From Candidatus Nitrosopumilus sp. (GTDB lineage Archaea > Thermoproteota > Nitrososphaeria > Nitrososphaerales > Nitrosopumilaceae), in the NCBI GenBank assembly GCA_029860565.1, contig JAOUAY010000001.1:1-63724 (forward strand): a stretch of DNA of 63,724 bases, written 5' to 3'. The notes under the pieces are model-generated. The model was not told the origin of the DNA. It did not search any database and saw only the letters and a list, made by a program, of their open reading frames with translations. The position numbers and the translations under genes are program-made. Below, piece after piece: positions 25,243 to 33,975 of this stretch (position 1 is the first letter of the stretch; each line of letters begins with the position of its first letter).

Positions 25243-26496
25243 ATGGTAGATTTGTGGATTGAAATTTCAACATTAGTTGTTCTTATCGGATTATCGGGAT
25301 TTTTTAGTGGATTAGAAGTTGCTCTTGTGGGAATAAGAAAATCAAAAGTAATCCAACTATTCAATGAAGGAAGGAAAGGTTCTAAAGCACTTCATAAATT
25401 AAAAATGAATCCAAGCTGGATGATGTCTAGTGTAAATCTTGGCAATAATCTAGTAAATGTTGGAGCATCTGCACTTGCTACTAGTTTAGCAATTAGATTA
25501 TTTGGTGATGATGGATTAGGAATTGCAGTTGGAATCATGACATTTTTGATTCTAGTGTTTGGTGAAATCACCCCAAAGACTTACTGTAATGCAAACTCCA
25601 CTAAAATTGCATTAAAATACGCACCAGTGTTACTTGTATTTAGTTATGTATTTTATCCAATTGTAAAATTCTTTGAAATAATTACTAGGGGAGTTGTAAA
25701 AATGACTGGAAGTAGCCAAACACCACCTCCAATCACAGAAGAGGAAATCAAAGGAGTGATTGATCAAGGATTGGAAGAAAAAGCAATTGAAAAAGATGAG
25801 ATGGAATTGGTTCACGGCGCTCTAAAATTCGATGATACGGTAATTCGCTCTGTAATGACTCCAAGAACAAAGATGTTTTCATTAAATTCAAAAATGTTAC
25901 TTTTTGAAGCACTGCCACAGATTAATCAAAGCGGTCATTCAAGGATTCCAATTTATGGGAGTTCAGGTGACGATATTGTCGGATTCATCCATGTTAGAGA
26001 TGTTCTCAAAGAATTAGAGAGGGATAATAAAATGGTGAGTCTTGAACAAATAGCAAGAAAACCTGTTTTTGCATCTCAAGAAAAAATGGTCAGTGCATTG
26101 CTAAAAGAAATGAAAGGCAGGAAAACACACATGGCAATTGTGGTTGATGAGCATGGAGGTGTTGAAGGTCTTGTCACTCTGGAAGATTTACTTGAAGAAA
26201 TAGTAGGTGAAATTGAAGATGAAACAGATTTAACAAGACAGGCAGGATATGAAAAAATTGATCAAAATACAATTATCACTAATGGGGATATTGAAATTGA
26301 CACTATCAATGAGATTTTTAAAACTAAAGTTCCTGAAGGGGATGATTATGCATCCCTTAATGGATTACTACATGAAAGACTACAAGACATACCGCAAGAA
26401 GGAGATAAAGTGGAAATTGAAGACTTGCGAATAATCGTAGAAAAAGTTTTAAAAAACTTTCCTAAAAAAATCAGAATCGAGAAAATTAAAAATTAA
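25243..26496 (+). CDS. CNNM/CorC-type transporter (DUF21, CBS pair, CorC_HlyC domain)
   Basis: 417 residues. The DUF21/CNNM membrane part (residues ~1-190) has three to four helices (ISTLVVLIGLSGFFSGLEVA and FLILVFGEITPKTYCN). Two CBS domains follow (~205-325; SVMTPRTKMF, then VDEHGGVEGLVTLEDLLEEI), and then a C-terminal CorC_HlyC domain (~335-410). The family is involved in Mg2+/Co2+ efflux or homeostasis; the CBS pair usually binds ATP-Mg. A GGGAG sequence is 5 nt before the ATG. The stop overlaps the convergent GAPDH gene by 4 nt. Confidence 0.9.
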   Translation: MVDLWIEISTLVVLIGLSGFFSGLEVALVGIRKSKVIQLFNEGRKGSKALHKLKMNPSWMMSSVNLGNNLVNVGASALATSLAIRLFGDDGLGIAVGIMTFLILVFGEITPKTYCNANSTKIALKYAPVLLVFSYVFYPIVKFFEIITRGVVKMTGSSQTPPPITEEEIKGVIDQGLEEKAIEKDEMELVHGALKFDDTVIRSVMTPRTKMFSLNSKMLLFEALPQINQSGHSRIPIYGSSGDDIVGFIHVRDVLKELERDNKMVSLEQIARKPVFASQEKMVSALLKEMKGRKTHMAIVVDEHGGVEGLVTLEDLLEEIVGEIEDETDLTRQAGYEKIDQNTIITNGDIEIDTINEIFKTKVPEGDDYASLNGLLHERLQDIPQEGDKVEIEDLRIIVEKVLKNFPKKIRIEKIKN

Positions 26497-27545
26497 TCTT
26501 TTTTAGCAAAATGCTCTTGTAATTTTTGCTTTTTTTCATTCATATGGAATATTGATTCTGTGTGGGTAAATGCTTCATGGTATGATTTTCCAAATAACAT
26601 CGCTTGCATCAACATGTGGTTTTCAGGAATTACAATTCCAGTCTGATCATCAGAATACATCATTTGTACAGTGTCACCAATGGATACGGTCATGTTTGCG
26701 TGGATGTGTATCATGTTGGTATCCGTAAAATTAAAGCCCATATTTTGAGCATAATCTCTAACATCTTTTGTTCCCTTTGCAGTCCATAGTGTAGCAACAC
26801 CAAATTCATTTGTAAATATATCATGAATTTCAGAAGGTTTTGGTGCGGTATTCTTGAATCGGATATCCATAATATGTAAGTGCATTTGTCTTGTAGGAAC
26901 TTTAATTGCACGAACATAAAGTGGCGCATCTTTTCCAAAATAAAGTTTAACATCATCACCATGATGTGGTTTTTCAGTCATTTCTATGGTGTCTGAAAGT
27001 TTTTTTTCAGTTTGCTCAATGTCTGCCCATCGCCTAACAAGTGTTACATCAAATCGAACTAATTGATCACCAAATTTATCGCGTAAAGGTTCAAGAATTC
27101 GTCCCATTCCAGTAACATTACAACTACCTTGCATAACATGATGTTTGCCTAATGCTTGATCATAATTAGCTCTAGAATTAAACAGTAAATCTGAAACTGT
27201 TTCATCTCCAATTGTAGATTCTCCACCTTGATAAATTGCAGAGATATTTTTTGGCTCATAAAGATTTTTTTTATTTTTATAACCATGTCCACCAGGAGCT
27301 GCATCGATTACTAAATCACATTCATCTAGTGCAGATTCCAAGGTTCCAGTAATTTTAAAATTGGAGAAATCGCCCATCTTTTTTTCAGGAACATATACAT
27401 CGAGACCTTTTGAAATTGCCTCTTCTACTTTAACATCAGGAGAATACTTTCCAATTCCAATAACCTGGATTTCTGGATCATCTTTTAAAAAAGAAACAAT
27501 TCTGCTGCCAATAGAACCATATCCGTTGACAAAAACTTTCTTCAT
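26493..27545 (-). CDS. gap: Type II (archaeal) glyceraldehyde-3-phosphate dehydrogenase
   Basis: 350 residues. The N-terminal NAD(P)-binding motif is VFVNGYGSIGSR; the active-site Cys is C142 in MQGSCNVTGMGR, followed by the RRWADIEQ region. It oxidises or makes glyceraldehyde-3-phosphate; in autotrophic ammonia-oxidising archaea the gluconeogenic direction is likely. Length and motif agree with archaeal type II enzymes, not bacterial GapA. Monocistronic on the minus strand. Confidence 0.94.
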   Translation of the reverse strand: MKKVFVNGYGSIGSRIVSFLKDDPEIQVIGIGKYSPDVKVEEAISKGLDVYVPEKKMGDFSNFKITGTLESALDECDLVIDAAPGGHGYKNKKNLYEPKNISAIYQGGESTIGDETVSDLLFNSRANYDQALGKHHVMQGSCNVTGMGRILEPLRDKFGDQLVRFDVTLVRRWADIEQTEKKLSDTIEMTEKPHHGDDVKLYFGKDAPLYVRAIKVPTRQMHLHIMDIRFKNTAPKPSEIHDIFTNEFGVATLWTAKGTKDVRDYAQNMGFNFTDTNMIHIHANMTVSIGDTVQMMYSDDQTGIVIPENHMLMQAMLFGKSYHEAFTHTESIFHMNEKKQKLQEHFAKKD

Positions 27546-27876
27546 GATTTTGATATATTTGACCCATTTATTTAGGTTCTAAACCTTCATAGATCTCAAT
27601 AATTTGAAGTGTATCTAATTAAAAAAATACCACGCACATCTTAAACAGGAAATCTATCATTTTAATACAGAAATTATAAAATATAAATATTGTAAAGAAG
27701 ATTTTGGAAAATATACAAAATTTTAGTCAATTAAATGCTATAAAGATCATATTAATAATTTAAAAATAATCGAGTCTAGACAATTAAGAACTCTTTGAAT
27801 TTTTAATTTCAAATATGGGATTTTTATCAAATTTTAAAAAAACATTCAGTCTACAAAAAGAGAAAAAATCGCCCAG
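27546..27876. other. AT-rich intergenic region with possible zinc-finger remnant
   Basis: About 331 nt. It has no intact gene. Around 27679-27790 a frame reads KYKYCKEDFGKYTKF, a stop, then SIKCYKDHINNLK, which recalls the small C2H2 peptides of this genome with one stop codon and missing ligands. I list it only as a possibility. Confidence 0.3.
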
Positions 27877-28119
27877 ATGAACGGCAAACATCTCAAAGAA
27901 CTATTAAAAAAATTCAAAGAAGAACGAGACAGAGTAGAAAAAGAGACAGGTAGCAGGCCACAGATTGATCAAAGTACACAAATGTTTATGCAAAAAGTTC
28001 TGAACTTATGGATTAGTAAAGGTAGGAATATTGATGAAGAGAGATTTTGGAGAGAAGTTGATCACAATAGGCAATTTCCACATCCAGTGAAGTACTATGA
28101 AATTAATCGAGGAATTTAA
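27877..28119 (+). CDS. 80-aa basic hypothetical protein
   Basis: Starts MNGKHLKELLKKFKEERDRV: a basic N-terminal helix, then a Gln-rich middle (QIDQSTQMFMQKVLNLWISK), then FWREVDHNRQFPHPVKYYE. No cysteine, no membrane part. The charge suggests a nucleic acid or ribosome partner but that is a guess. Family unknown. Confidence 0.6.
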   Translation: MNGKHLKELLKKFKEERDRVEKETGSRPQIDQSTQMFMQKVLNLWISKGRNIDEERFWREVDHNRQFPHPVKYYEINRGI

Positions 28120-28235
28120 AAAATATTAAAATTCAATAATTATTTTAATGATCATATTAAAAAAAATGAAAATGAATTTCCATGAATAACATATAATCAC
28201 AAAAGACTAAATGTACTAAAAAAAATTACAAATCA

Positions 28236-28940
28236 TTGATACACGGTCCGTCTCTTGCAATAGGTGCGGGAATTGCATCAATTGTAATAATTATTGCATT
28301 TGTTGGATTTGAGGGTATTTCAAACCAATCAGAACTTGTAATAGAACCAGCCCCAACAATTCAACAAGTAGGGCCACCAAAGATTACAATAGAGACATTC
28401 TTAGCTAACGGTTCACCAGTTCTTGGAAAATCAGATGCCCCAATTACATTAATTGAATTTGGAGACTATCAGTGTCATTTTTGCAATGTTTTCTTTCATT
28501 CAACAGAAGAGGATATTTTAAAAAATTATGTTGAAACAGGAAAAGTCAAAATGATTTTCAAAGATTATAACATAATTGGTCCTGATTCTATTAATGCCTC
28601 CCATGGAGCTCATTGTGCAAATGATCAAGGGTCATTTTGGGAATATCATGATATTTTGTATTCAAACTGGACTGGTGAGAATAATGGATGGGCATCATCA
28701 GAAAATCTAGGAAAATTTGCCCAAGAAATTGGGTTAGACATGGATATATGGTCTGAATGTATGGTAAAGGCACTACACTCACAGACAATCCTTGCAAGTA
28801 ACAAAGATGCAAAAAATTTAGAATTAACGGGAACCCCAGCATTTTTTGTGATTGGACCAGATGGTAAAACAACGAAACTTTTTGGAGCACAGCCTTTTGA
28901 AACATTTAAAAATATATTTGAAAATGAATTAGAAAAATAA
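28236..28940 (+). CDS. Membrane-anchored DsbA-like thioredoxin-fold protein
   Basis: 234 residues from TTG 28236; an in-frame stop lies ~40 nt upstream and there is no ATG. The N-terminal helix (about 7-25) is a signal anchor. The thioredoxin-fold part begins ~65 with a CxxC active site, C80-H-F-C83 in FGDYQCHFCNVFF, a helical insert with extra Cys (HGAHCANDQG) and the cis-Pro in LTGTPAFFVIG. This is the DsbA/disulfide oxidoreductase family, facing the outside. It probably works with the CcdA/thioredoxin pair at 42452-44294 in disulfide handling of secreted proteins (inference). Confidence 0.88.
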   Translation: MIHGPSLAIGAGIASIVIIIAFVGFEGISNQSELVIEPAPTIQQVGPPKITIETFLANGSPVLGKSDAPITLIEFGDYQCHFCNVFFHSTEEDILKNYVETGKVKMIFKDYNIIGPDSINASHGAHCANDQGSFWEYHDILYSNWTGENNGWASSENLGKFAQEIGLDMDIWSECMVKALHSQTILASNKDAKNLELTGTPAFFVIGPDGKTTKLFGAQPFETFKNIFENELEK

Positions 28941-29052
28941 GAAAATGCGATCAAATAATTATTGACTTGTCAGAAAAAAATATAAAAATTCCCTTCCCAG
29001 TTACATAGAATTAACCCCATATCCTTATTAATGAATTTCAGAGAGCAAGCTT

Positions 29053-30447
29053 ATGGCAGCTGGAATAGATGATATTGAAATATACATTCCACGATTGTAT
29101 ATTGATGCATCTGATTTTGCAATTAACAGGGGATTAGATCCAGTAAAATTACAAAAAGGTTTAGGGGTTTCTCAAATGGCAATGGTTGATGCCAATCAAG
29201 ACCCAGCATGTCTAGCGGCAAATGCATGTTTGCAAATTATGCAAAAAAATAAACTTTCCCCAGAAGATATTGGAAGATTATACATTTCAACTGAATCAGC
29301 ATTTGATGAATCAAAGGCAATGAACTCCTATGTGGTGGGAATGCTAGAGCAGGTTTATGGTCAAGGCGCATTTGAACATTGTGGAGGAGTAGAAACTAAA
29401 TTTGCCTGTGTAAGTGGCTCTTATGCTCTTTATGATAATACAAACTGGATTAGAGCAGGTGAAGCAGAAGGAAAACATGCACTTGTTGTAGTTTCAGATA
29501 TTGCAAAGTATGACTTGGGTTCTAGTGGAGAAATGACCCAAGGGGCAGGAGCAGTAGTTATGCTTCTCAATGATAAACCAAGACTATTAGCATTTGATCC
29601 TAAAGTTACAGCCACATCAATTAAAGATGAATATGACTTTTACAGGCCTTTTGGAAAAGAAACCCCTATTGTTCATGGACAGTATTCTAATTTGCTTTAC
29701 ATGATTCAAGTAAAAAAAGCACTTGAATCATACAAGAAAAAAGTAATTTCATCTGGACTAATCAAGATAAAGACAAATGAAACAATTTTGGATCATATGG
29801 ATTACATCAACATGCACTTACCATACAGCAATATGGGAAAGAAAGCACTAGCGTATCTAGTTAGACATGAGTGGCGACAACTTCCACGATGGAAAAAAAT
29901 ATTACAAGACATAGAAATGGATGAACCAATACCTAAAGACCCACGTGGAACAATTGAATCTGTATTAGGTGATGAAGAATTTATGGCAAAAGATCATGAA
30001 TTTACCAAACTATTTACTAGAACTCAAGAATATCAAGAAATTTATGAATCAAAGCTAGCAAGTTCGATTGTTGCATCAACTATGATTGGTAATTTGTATA
30101 CGGCATCATTATACCTTGGATTTAGAAGTAGTTTAGAATTTGAATACAAAAAAGGAATTGATCTAGAAGGAAAAAGAATAGGATTTGGATCTTATGGTAG
30201 TGGAAGTAGTGCAATGGTATTCAGCGGAGTTGTACAGCCAGAATACGAAGAAATTGTGAATAAGATGAACCTAGAAGTAGAAATCGGCAATAGAAAAAGA
30301 CTGACGTGGGAAGAATATGAAGAATTACATGAAAATAAACTATCACCAGAAGAATCAATGGTTAATTCAAAGAAAGAATTCGTTTTAGTTGATGTACAAA
30401 CTGGAAAAGAAAATAGAGGTGAAAGACGTTACGTCTACAACGACTAA
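29053..30447 (+). CDS. Hydroxymethylglutaryl-CoA synthase
   Basis: 464 residues, near the size of eukaryote-like archaeal members. It condenses acetyl-CoA and acetoacetyl-CoA into HMG-CoA for the mevalonate route to archaeal lipids. The catalytic set is visible: E81 in YISTESAFDE, C119 in TKFACVSGSYAL and H255 in YINMHLPYSNMG. DIAKYDLGSSGEMTQGAGAV is typical. The C-terminal ~60 residues are more charged than usual. It is monocistronic. The DUF35/thiolase pair at 9-10.5 kb could supply acetoacetyl-CoA, though it is 19 kb away. Confidence 0.93.
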   Translation: MAAGIDDIEIYIPRLYIDASDFAINRGLDPVKLQKGLGVSQMAMVDANQDPACLAANACLQIMQKNKLSPEDIGRLYISTESAFDESKAMNSYVVGMLEQVYGQGAFEHCGGVETKFACVSGSYALYDNTNWIRAGEAEGKHALVVVSDIAKYDLGSSGEMTQGAGAVVMLLNDKPRLLAFDPKVTATSIKDEYDFYRPFGKETPIVHGQYSNLLYMIQVKKALESYKKKVISSGLIKIKTNETILDHMDYINMHLPYSNMGKKALAYLVRHEWRQLPRWKKILQDIEMDEPIPKDPRGTIESVLGDEEFMAKDHEFTKLFTRTQEYQEIYESKLASSIVASTMIGNLYTASLYLGFRSSLEFEYKKGIDLEGKRIGFGSYGSGSSAMVFSGVVQPEYEEIVNKMNLEVEIGNRKRLTWEEYEELHENKLSPEESMVNSKKEFVLVDVQTGKENRGERRYVYND

Positions 30448-30500
30448 TTAATCATATAATTAATTATAATTTGTAAATTAAATAACATAGATTTTGTTAA

Positions 30501-30677
30501 TCATTCATTGAAATTTTTTACTCTGCATTTACGACAGTATGTAGCAAATAAATTTGCACTAGGATCATATTTTACATTAAAATCAGATTCATCAGTACAA
30601 AGCCTAATCTCATCTTTTACGATGTGTATCATATTATCGGCTAAAATAAAATAAGTCTCAGATTTTTTATCGGTCAT
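30501..30677 (-). CDS. 58-aa hypothetical protein with CxxC
   Basis: Minus-strand ATG at 30677, stop 30501-30503. The N-terminal part is hydrophobic/charged (ETYFILADNMIHIVKDEIRL) and the C-terminus has a CxxC in TYCRKCRVKNF, with another Cys in RLCTDE. Possibly a metal-binding microprotein. It is followed downstream by no gene on its strand; the 59-codon gene at 30708-30884 lies just upstream. Confidence 0.55.
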   Translation of the reverse strand: MTDKKSETYFILADNMIHIVKDEIRLCTDESDFNVKYDPSANLFATYCRKCRVKNFNE

Positions 30678-30707
30678 AATTTCTTATACATTGAAAGGTA
30701 CCATGAA

Positions 30708-30884
30708 TTAAGTCAGCAAATTTTTGTTCTTTTCCTCAGCAATTCCTTCAATTTTTCCTTTAATAAAAGCAAGATCATATGTTCTAAGTAAAACCTCTTC
30801 ACCATCTTGCATATTTGTTTGTAGATGTTTTGCCATATTTTTAAGAATTTCTTCTTTAGATGGAATTTCAGAAATGTCTGTCAT
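30708..30884 (-). CDS. 58-aa helical hypothetical protein
   Basis: Start chosen at ATG 30884 (MTDISEIPSKEEILKNMAKH); a TTG at 30902 is possible. A polar alpha-helical protein (EVLLRTYDLAFIKGKIEGIA) with no motif. The plus-strand frame over the same DNA is hydrophobic and looks like a shadow. The next gene on the strand (58 aa with CxxC) follows after ~30 nt. Confidence 0.55.
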   Translation of the reverse strand: MTDISEIPSKEEILKNMAKHLQTNMQDGEEVLLRTYDLAFIKGKIEGIAEEKNKNLLT

Positions 30885-30965
30885 TTTATTTTTCAATAAC
30901 AACTATGTATTATAATCTAATCTTTGAACTATTCAGAATCCGTTTTGGATTTTAGTTTAATTTCA

Positions 30966-31283
30966 TCACCTAGCAGGTCTCTTAAAGCCCTGCTTTATGT
31001 TACAGTTGGATGCAGAAGAGTTTTCAAATTTTCTGTCAAGATGTTTCATTTTTGATGTCGAAGTATCCACAACCTCTTCAATTATGAAAACTTTCTTTGC
31101 AGTTGATTTGACTTGAGTCTCAGTGAAAATGATATTTGTTGCGCGAATATTTTGAGAGATTTTGTTTGGATTTTTCTTTTTTGGTTTATGGACATCTGTA
31201 GATGTTTTTTGAGTCCATGTGATATTTCCTACATCCGATGAAGAAGATCTTTCGATGTTGTAATCCCCCAATGATTTGGCCAT
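30966..31283 (-). CDS. Basic low-complexity hypothetical protein, 105 aa
   Basis: Rich in Lys, Ser and Asn (TSTDVHKPKKKNPNKISQNI), with a short hydrophobic strand (KVFIIEEVVDTSTS) in the middle and a basic tail. Probably partly disordered. It lies between unrelated minus-strand genes. No family recognised; possibly a nucleic-acid-binding protein by charge only. Confidence 0.5.
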   Translation of the reverse strand: MAKSLGDYNIERSSSSDVGNITWTQKTSTDVHKPKKKNPNKISQNIRATNIIFTETQVKSTAKKVFIIEEVVDTSTSKMKHLDRKFENSSASNCNIKQGFKRPAR

Positions 31284-31329
31284 ACATAATTCGTGTGTAT
31301 TGCAAACTTAAGCGTATTGAAAAACAGAC

Positions 31330-31974
31330 TTATTTTTGATTCAGTTTGCGTGTTTTTGCATTTCTTCTTGCCCATTCATCAATTATTTCAGTAAAATCTG
31401 AATCAAATTCATTTATTAGATCTGCAAAATTCTCCTGTGTGAAAGATACTCCATTTCCATTTTCATCAATAAAACAAAATCCATTATTTTTGAAATACCA
31501 TGCCGAATTACCCAAGATATGATGAAAATGTTTTGGAAATAATTCTTCAAATTCAGCCATCCCTAATTCTTGAGCAAGACTAAGTACTAGTTGGTGCAAT
31601 GTCGTATTTTTTGCCACTTTGATTTTTTTCTTACCGATTTTTTTAGTGGGATTAATGAATTCTTTTAGAATTAGTGTACGGGTTTCAAGATAATTCAAGC
31701 CATAAAAAATGAAATAATTAGACATCAGTCGCATAGTGGACACATCATGAATTTTGAATTTTTTTGAAACAAAAACTGTAAGTGTTGTCAATTTTTTAGG
31801 ATCTTGGAAAACATTATTGAAATCTTGAAATGTTTTAGTTTCATCTTTACGATTTTTTACAATATTTTTTATGATTTCTGGAAATGTTGAAAAGTCTTTG
31901 TAAACTATCAGATTTTTAGCATCTGCCTTGTCAAAAAAATCTTTTATGATTTTTCTTCTTCTATGAGGTGTCAT
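31330..31974 (-). CDS. Hypothetical protein, 214 aa
   Basis: Starts MTPHRRRKIIKDFFDKADAK. Mostly helical (KIGKKKIKVAKNTTLHQLVL and EFEELFPKHFHHILGNSAWYF), soluble, basic (Lys-rich). No catalytic motif is visible. The His/Trp-rich HFHHILGNSAWYFKNNG is the most distinctive part. Lone on the minus strand; unknown. Confidence 0.6.
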   Translation of the reverse strand: MTPHRRRKIIKDFFDKADAKNLIVYKDFSTFPEIIKNIVKNRKDETKTFQDFNNVFQDPKKLTTLTVFVSKKFKIHDVSTMRLMSNYFIFYGLNYLETRTLILKEFINPTKKIGKKKIKVAKNTTLHQLVLSLAQELGMAEFEELFPKHFHHILGNSAWYFKNNGFCFIDENGNGVSFTQENFADLINEFDSDFTEIIDEWARRNAKTRKLNQK

Positions 31975-32024
31975 GAATCTTGTGTAAGAATAATGAACTT
32001 AAGCATATGGATGGAATTTAGAAA

Positions 32025-32261
32025 TTAATTATCATTATACACATCTCTTTCCTTAGCATTGAATATTAGATCAGAATCACCTATTTTTTTTATAAATTTA
32101 ACATACTCTTCTTTTTGTCTGATCATTTTTTTCTTATACTCACCAAACATTTTTTCTTCATCTGGTAGCTCATCTTTATGACATATTCTCTTGTGAATCA
32201 AGTAATTTGTAACTACATTCTCGTCATCCATTAGTATTATATCACAATGTTCACATTTCAT
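32025..32261 (-). CDS. 78-aa C2H2/C2HC-like zinc-finger protein
   Basis: Starts MKCEHCDIILMDDENVVTNY; the CxxC pair is followed by HKRICHKD, giving Cys-Cys...His-Cys-His ligands consistent with a single finger of C2H2/C2HC type. A charged helix follows (EEKMFGEYKKKMIRQKEEYV). The other half shows no fold signal. Related in plan to the microproteins at 21064 and 46654. DNA, RNA or protein binding is possible. Confidence 0.6.
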   Translation of the reverse strand: MKCEHCDIILMDDENVVTNYLIHKRICHKDELPDEEKMFGEYKKKMIRQKEEYVKFIKKIGDSDLIFNAKERDVYNDN

Positions 32262-32433
32262 TACTTAACAAACTAAACTATCATACATGAACAATTAAAC
32301 TTTTTACAAACTTGACAGAATTACTTTCTTGACCTTTAATCCATTTAATTAAAAACAGCTTGAATTATTTCAATTCAAAAATACAACGCGTAGGCATTAT
32401 GATATAAGTGAGGCTTTTTTATATGATTGAATA

Positions 32434-32982
32434 ATGGAAGAAGAAGCAAATCCAATCAAAGATTACTTGTTTGAATATATTGAAAAATCACAGATTATTC
32501 CAAAACTGATTATTGGAAAAAAGTTTGATGAGGTAATTGAAGATATTTCAAATAATTGTTACGATCAAGTTGTTTCAATGGGAGAAAAAGATGAATCCGT
32601 TGGAGTTTTAGCTACAGGGTTACTACACTATCTACTTACTAATGCCCTGATCACAAGTCAAAGAAAAATAGATTATAATGGAATTGATATAGATATTGTA
32701 GTTCCAGACATAAAGACATTGGAGAAAGATCCAAAAAAGACATTGTTGATTTGCATACCAAAATCATCAGATATTCAAATAATCAATGAAAAAATTGCCA
32801 AAATGGAAAAAATTCAACCTGAAAAAGAAAATATCTGGTTAGTATTATCTAAAAATATTCCAGTTGGAAAAAAATCTTTTGTGTGGTCTAAAGAAAATAA
32901 TACATTTTCGAAAATAATCTTCGAAATAGCTAAATTTAGCAATGTGGGTGGATCAAATAAATTTAAAATTTTACGAGTGTAG
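32434..32982 (+). CDS. Hypothetical protein, 182 aa
   Basis: Starts MEEEANPIKDYLFEYIEKSQ. A helical N-terminus is followed by an alpha/beta core with IDYNGIDIDIVVPDIKTLEK and a strand TLLICIPKS, reminiscent of a nuclease-like alpha/beta arrangement but without a complete PD-(D/E)XK site. Soluble, no signal. Its stop is 7 nt before the end of convergent bioD. Unknown function. Confidence 0.6.
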   Translation: MEEEANPIKDYLFEYIEKSQIIPKLIIGKKFDEVIEDISNNCYDQVVSMGEKDESVGVLATGLLHYLLTNALITSQRKIDYNGIDIDIVVPDIKTLEKDPKKTLLICIPKSSDIQIINEKIAKMEKIQPEKENIWLVLSKNIPVGKKSFVWSKENNTFSKIIFEIAKFSNVGGSNKFKILRV

Positions 32983-32989
32983 GATACAT

Positions 32990-33700
32990 CTATTTCAATA
33001 ATAATTTCAAATTAAGATTTTTCTTGAAGATTTTATACAGTGAGGAATCGCTCAAATCATCAATAAATGGAATCGAGCCCAATATTGGAACTCCCAACAG
33101 ATTCTTCAAATCACGTGTCAATTCTTTTGTTTTGTATCCATCAGAATCAAAATCATTGATGATTATTCCTTTAATTGGAATTTTATATTTTTCACACATC
33201 ATTACAGTCATTATGGTGTGATTGACAGTTCCAATTTTACTTCTCGTCACTATGACTACAGGGATTTTCATTTCTTTAATCAGATTTGCAACATAGTAAT
33301 CTTTCAATATAGGAGTCATCATCCCACCCATTCCTTCAACAAGGATCATTTTGTGAAGTTTTGATAATTTTTTGAAACTTGAAAGTATTCCAGGAATTTT
33401 TGGTTTTATTTTCAAATTTTTCCACGCAGTGTAAGGTGATGCAGGTATTGGGAAGAATTGAGGGTTTACTAAATTTTCAGAGTCATTTACTTGAGCAGCA
33501 GTAGATAAAATTTCAACATCTTCAGATTTGAATCCCTTTTTCTGGGCAATTCCTGCAGCAAAAGGTTTCATTACGCCCACATCAATGCCCATTTTTCGAA
33601 TAGACACTGCCAAACCTGCTGTGATGTACGTTTTCCCAACATCAGTATCTGTTCCAGTAATGAAAATGGATTTCAACACAATAGATTCAGAACATTTCAT
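32990..33700 (-). CDS. bioD: ATP-dependent dethiobiotin synthetase
   Basis: 236 residues. It closes the ureido ring of dethiobiotin using ATP and CO2, the step before BioB. The P-loop is GTDTDVGKT (residues 16-24), followed by VGVMKPFAAG and VEGMGGMMTPI, all typical. An N-terminal extension MKCSESIVLK precedes the core. It is transcribed away from bioA together with a 46-codon gene just upstream, so the biotin genes share the 33.7-33.98 kb region. Confidence 0.92.
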   Translation of the reverse strand: MKCSESIVLKSIFITGTDTDVGKTYITAGLAVSIRKMGIDVGVMKPFAAGIAQKKGFKSEDVEILSTAAQVNDSENLVNPQFFPIPASPYTAWKNLKIKPKIPGILSSFKKLSKLHKMILVEGMGGMMTPILKDYYVANLIKEMKIPVVIVTRSKIGTVNHTIMTVMMCEKYKIPIKGIIINDFDSDGYKTKELTRDLKNLLGVPILGSIPFIDDLSDSSLYKIFKKNLNLKLLLK

Positions 33701-33730
33701 TGATTAATTCATCGGTTAGTTCAGCCACAC

Positions 33731-33871
33731 CTAAACATCTATTCCTGTAATTACCCAATCAAGTGTTCTGAGAACGCCCTGATAGTATTTCATAGCATCC
33801 ATAGATTCAGTTTCCAGCAATCTTTTTTCTATTTCTTTTCCATATTCTTCAATTTCTTTTTCAGTTTTCAT
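33731..33871 (-). CDS. 46-aa helical microprotein upstream of bioD
   Basis: Minus-strand ATG at 33871, stop 33731-33733. The peptide is an amphipathic helix (KEIEEYGKEIEKRLLE) followed by ESMDAMKYYQGVLRTLDW. No cysteines. It is the first gene of the bioD transcript (31 nt to bioD) and may be biotin-associated by context only. Confidence 0.5.
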   Translation of the reverse strand: MKTEKEIEEYGKEIEKRLLETESMDAMKYYQGVLRTLDWVITGIDV

Positions 33872-33891
33872 GAATACCGATATCATAAGAT

Positions 33892-33907
33892 GATTAATTC
33901 ATTAATC
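33892..33907. promoter_or_regulatory. Palindrome in the bioA/bioD divergent promoter
   Basis: GATTAAT-TC-ATTAATC is a perfect 7-bp inverted repeat. The sequence TGATTAATTCAT occurs again at 33701-33712. It lies between the divergent biotin genes, so it may be an operator; no regulator is identified. Confidence 0.35.
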
Positions 33908-33975
33908 TTTAGAGCCAGAAGAAAAGATCAAAACAAATCGGTTAATTATTAAGATCTGGAATTACACCAAAGTAG

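Noticed and set aside
25149..25364. Minus-strand frame over the start of the CNNM gene
   Set aside because: Antisense of the membrane protein start; no domain seen.
30724..30915. Plus-strand hydrophobic frame over 30708-30884
   Set aside because: Composition is typical of a shadow; the minus-strand frame has a normal start and polar helices.
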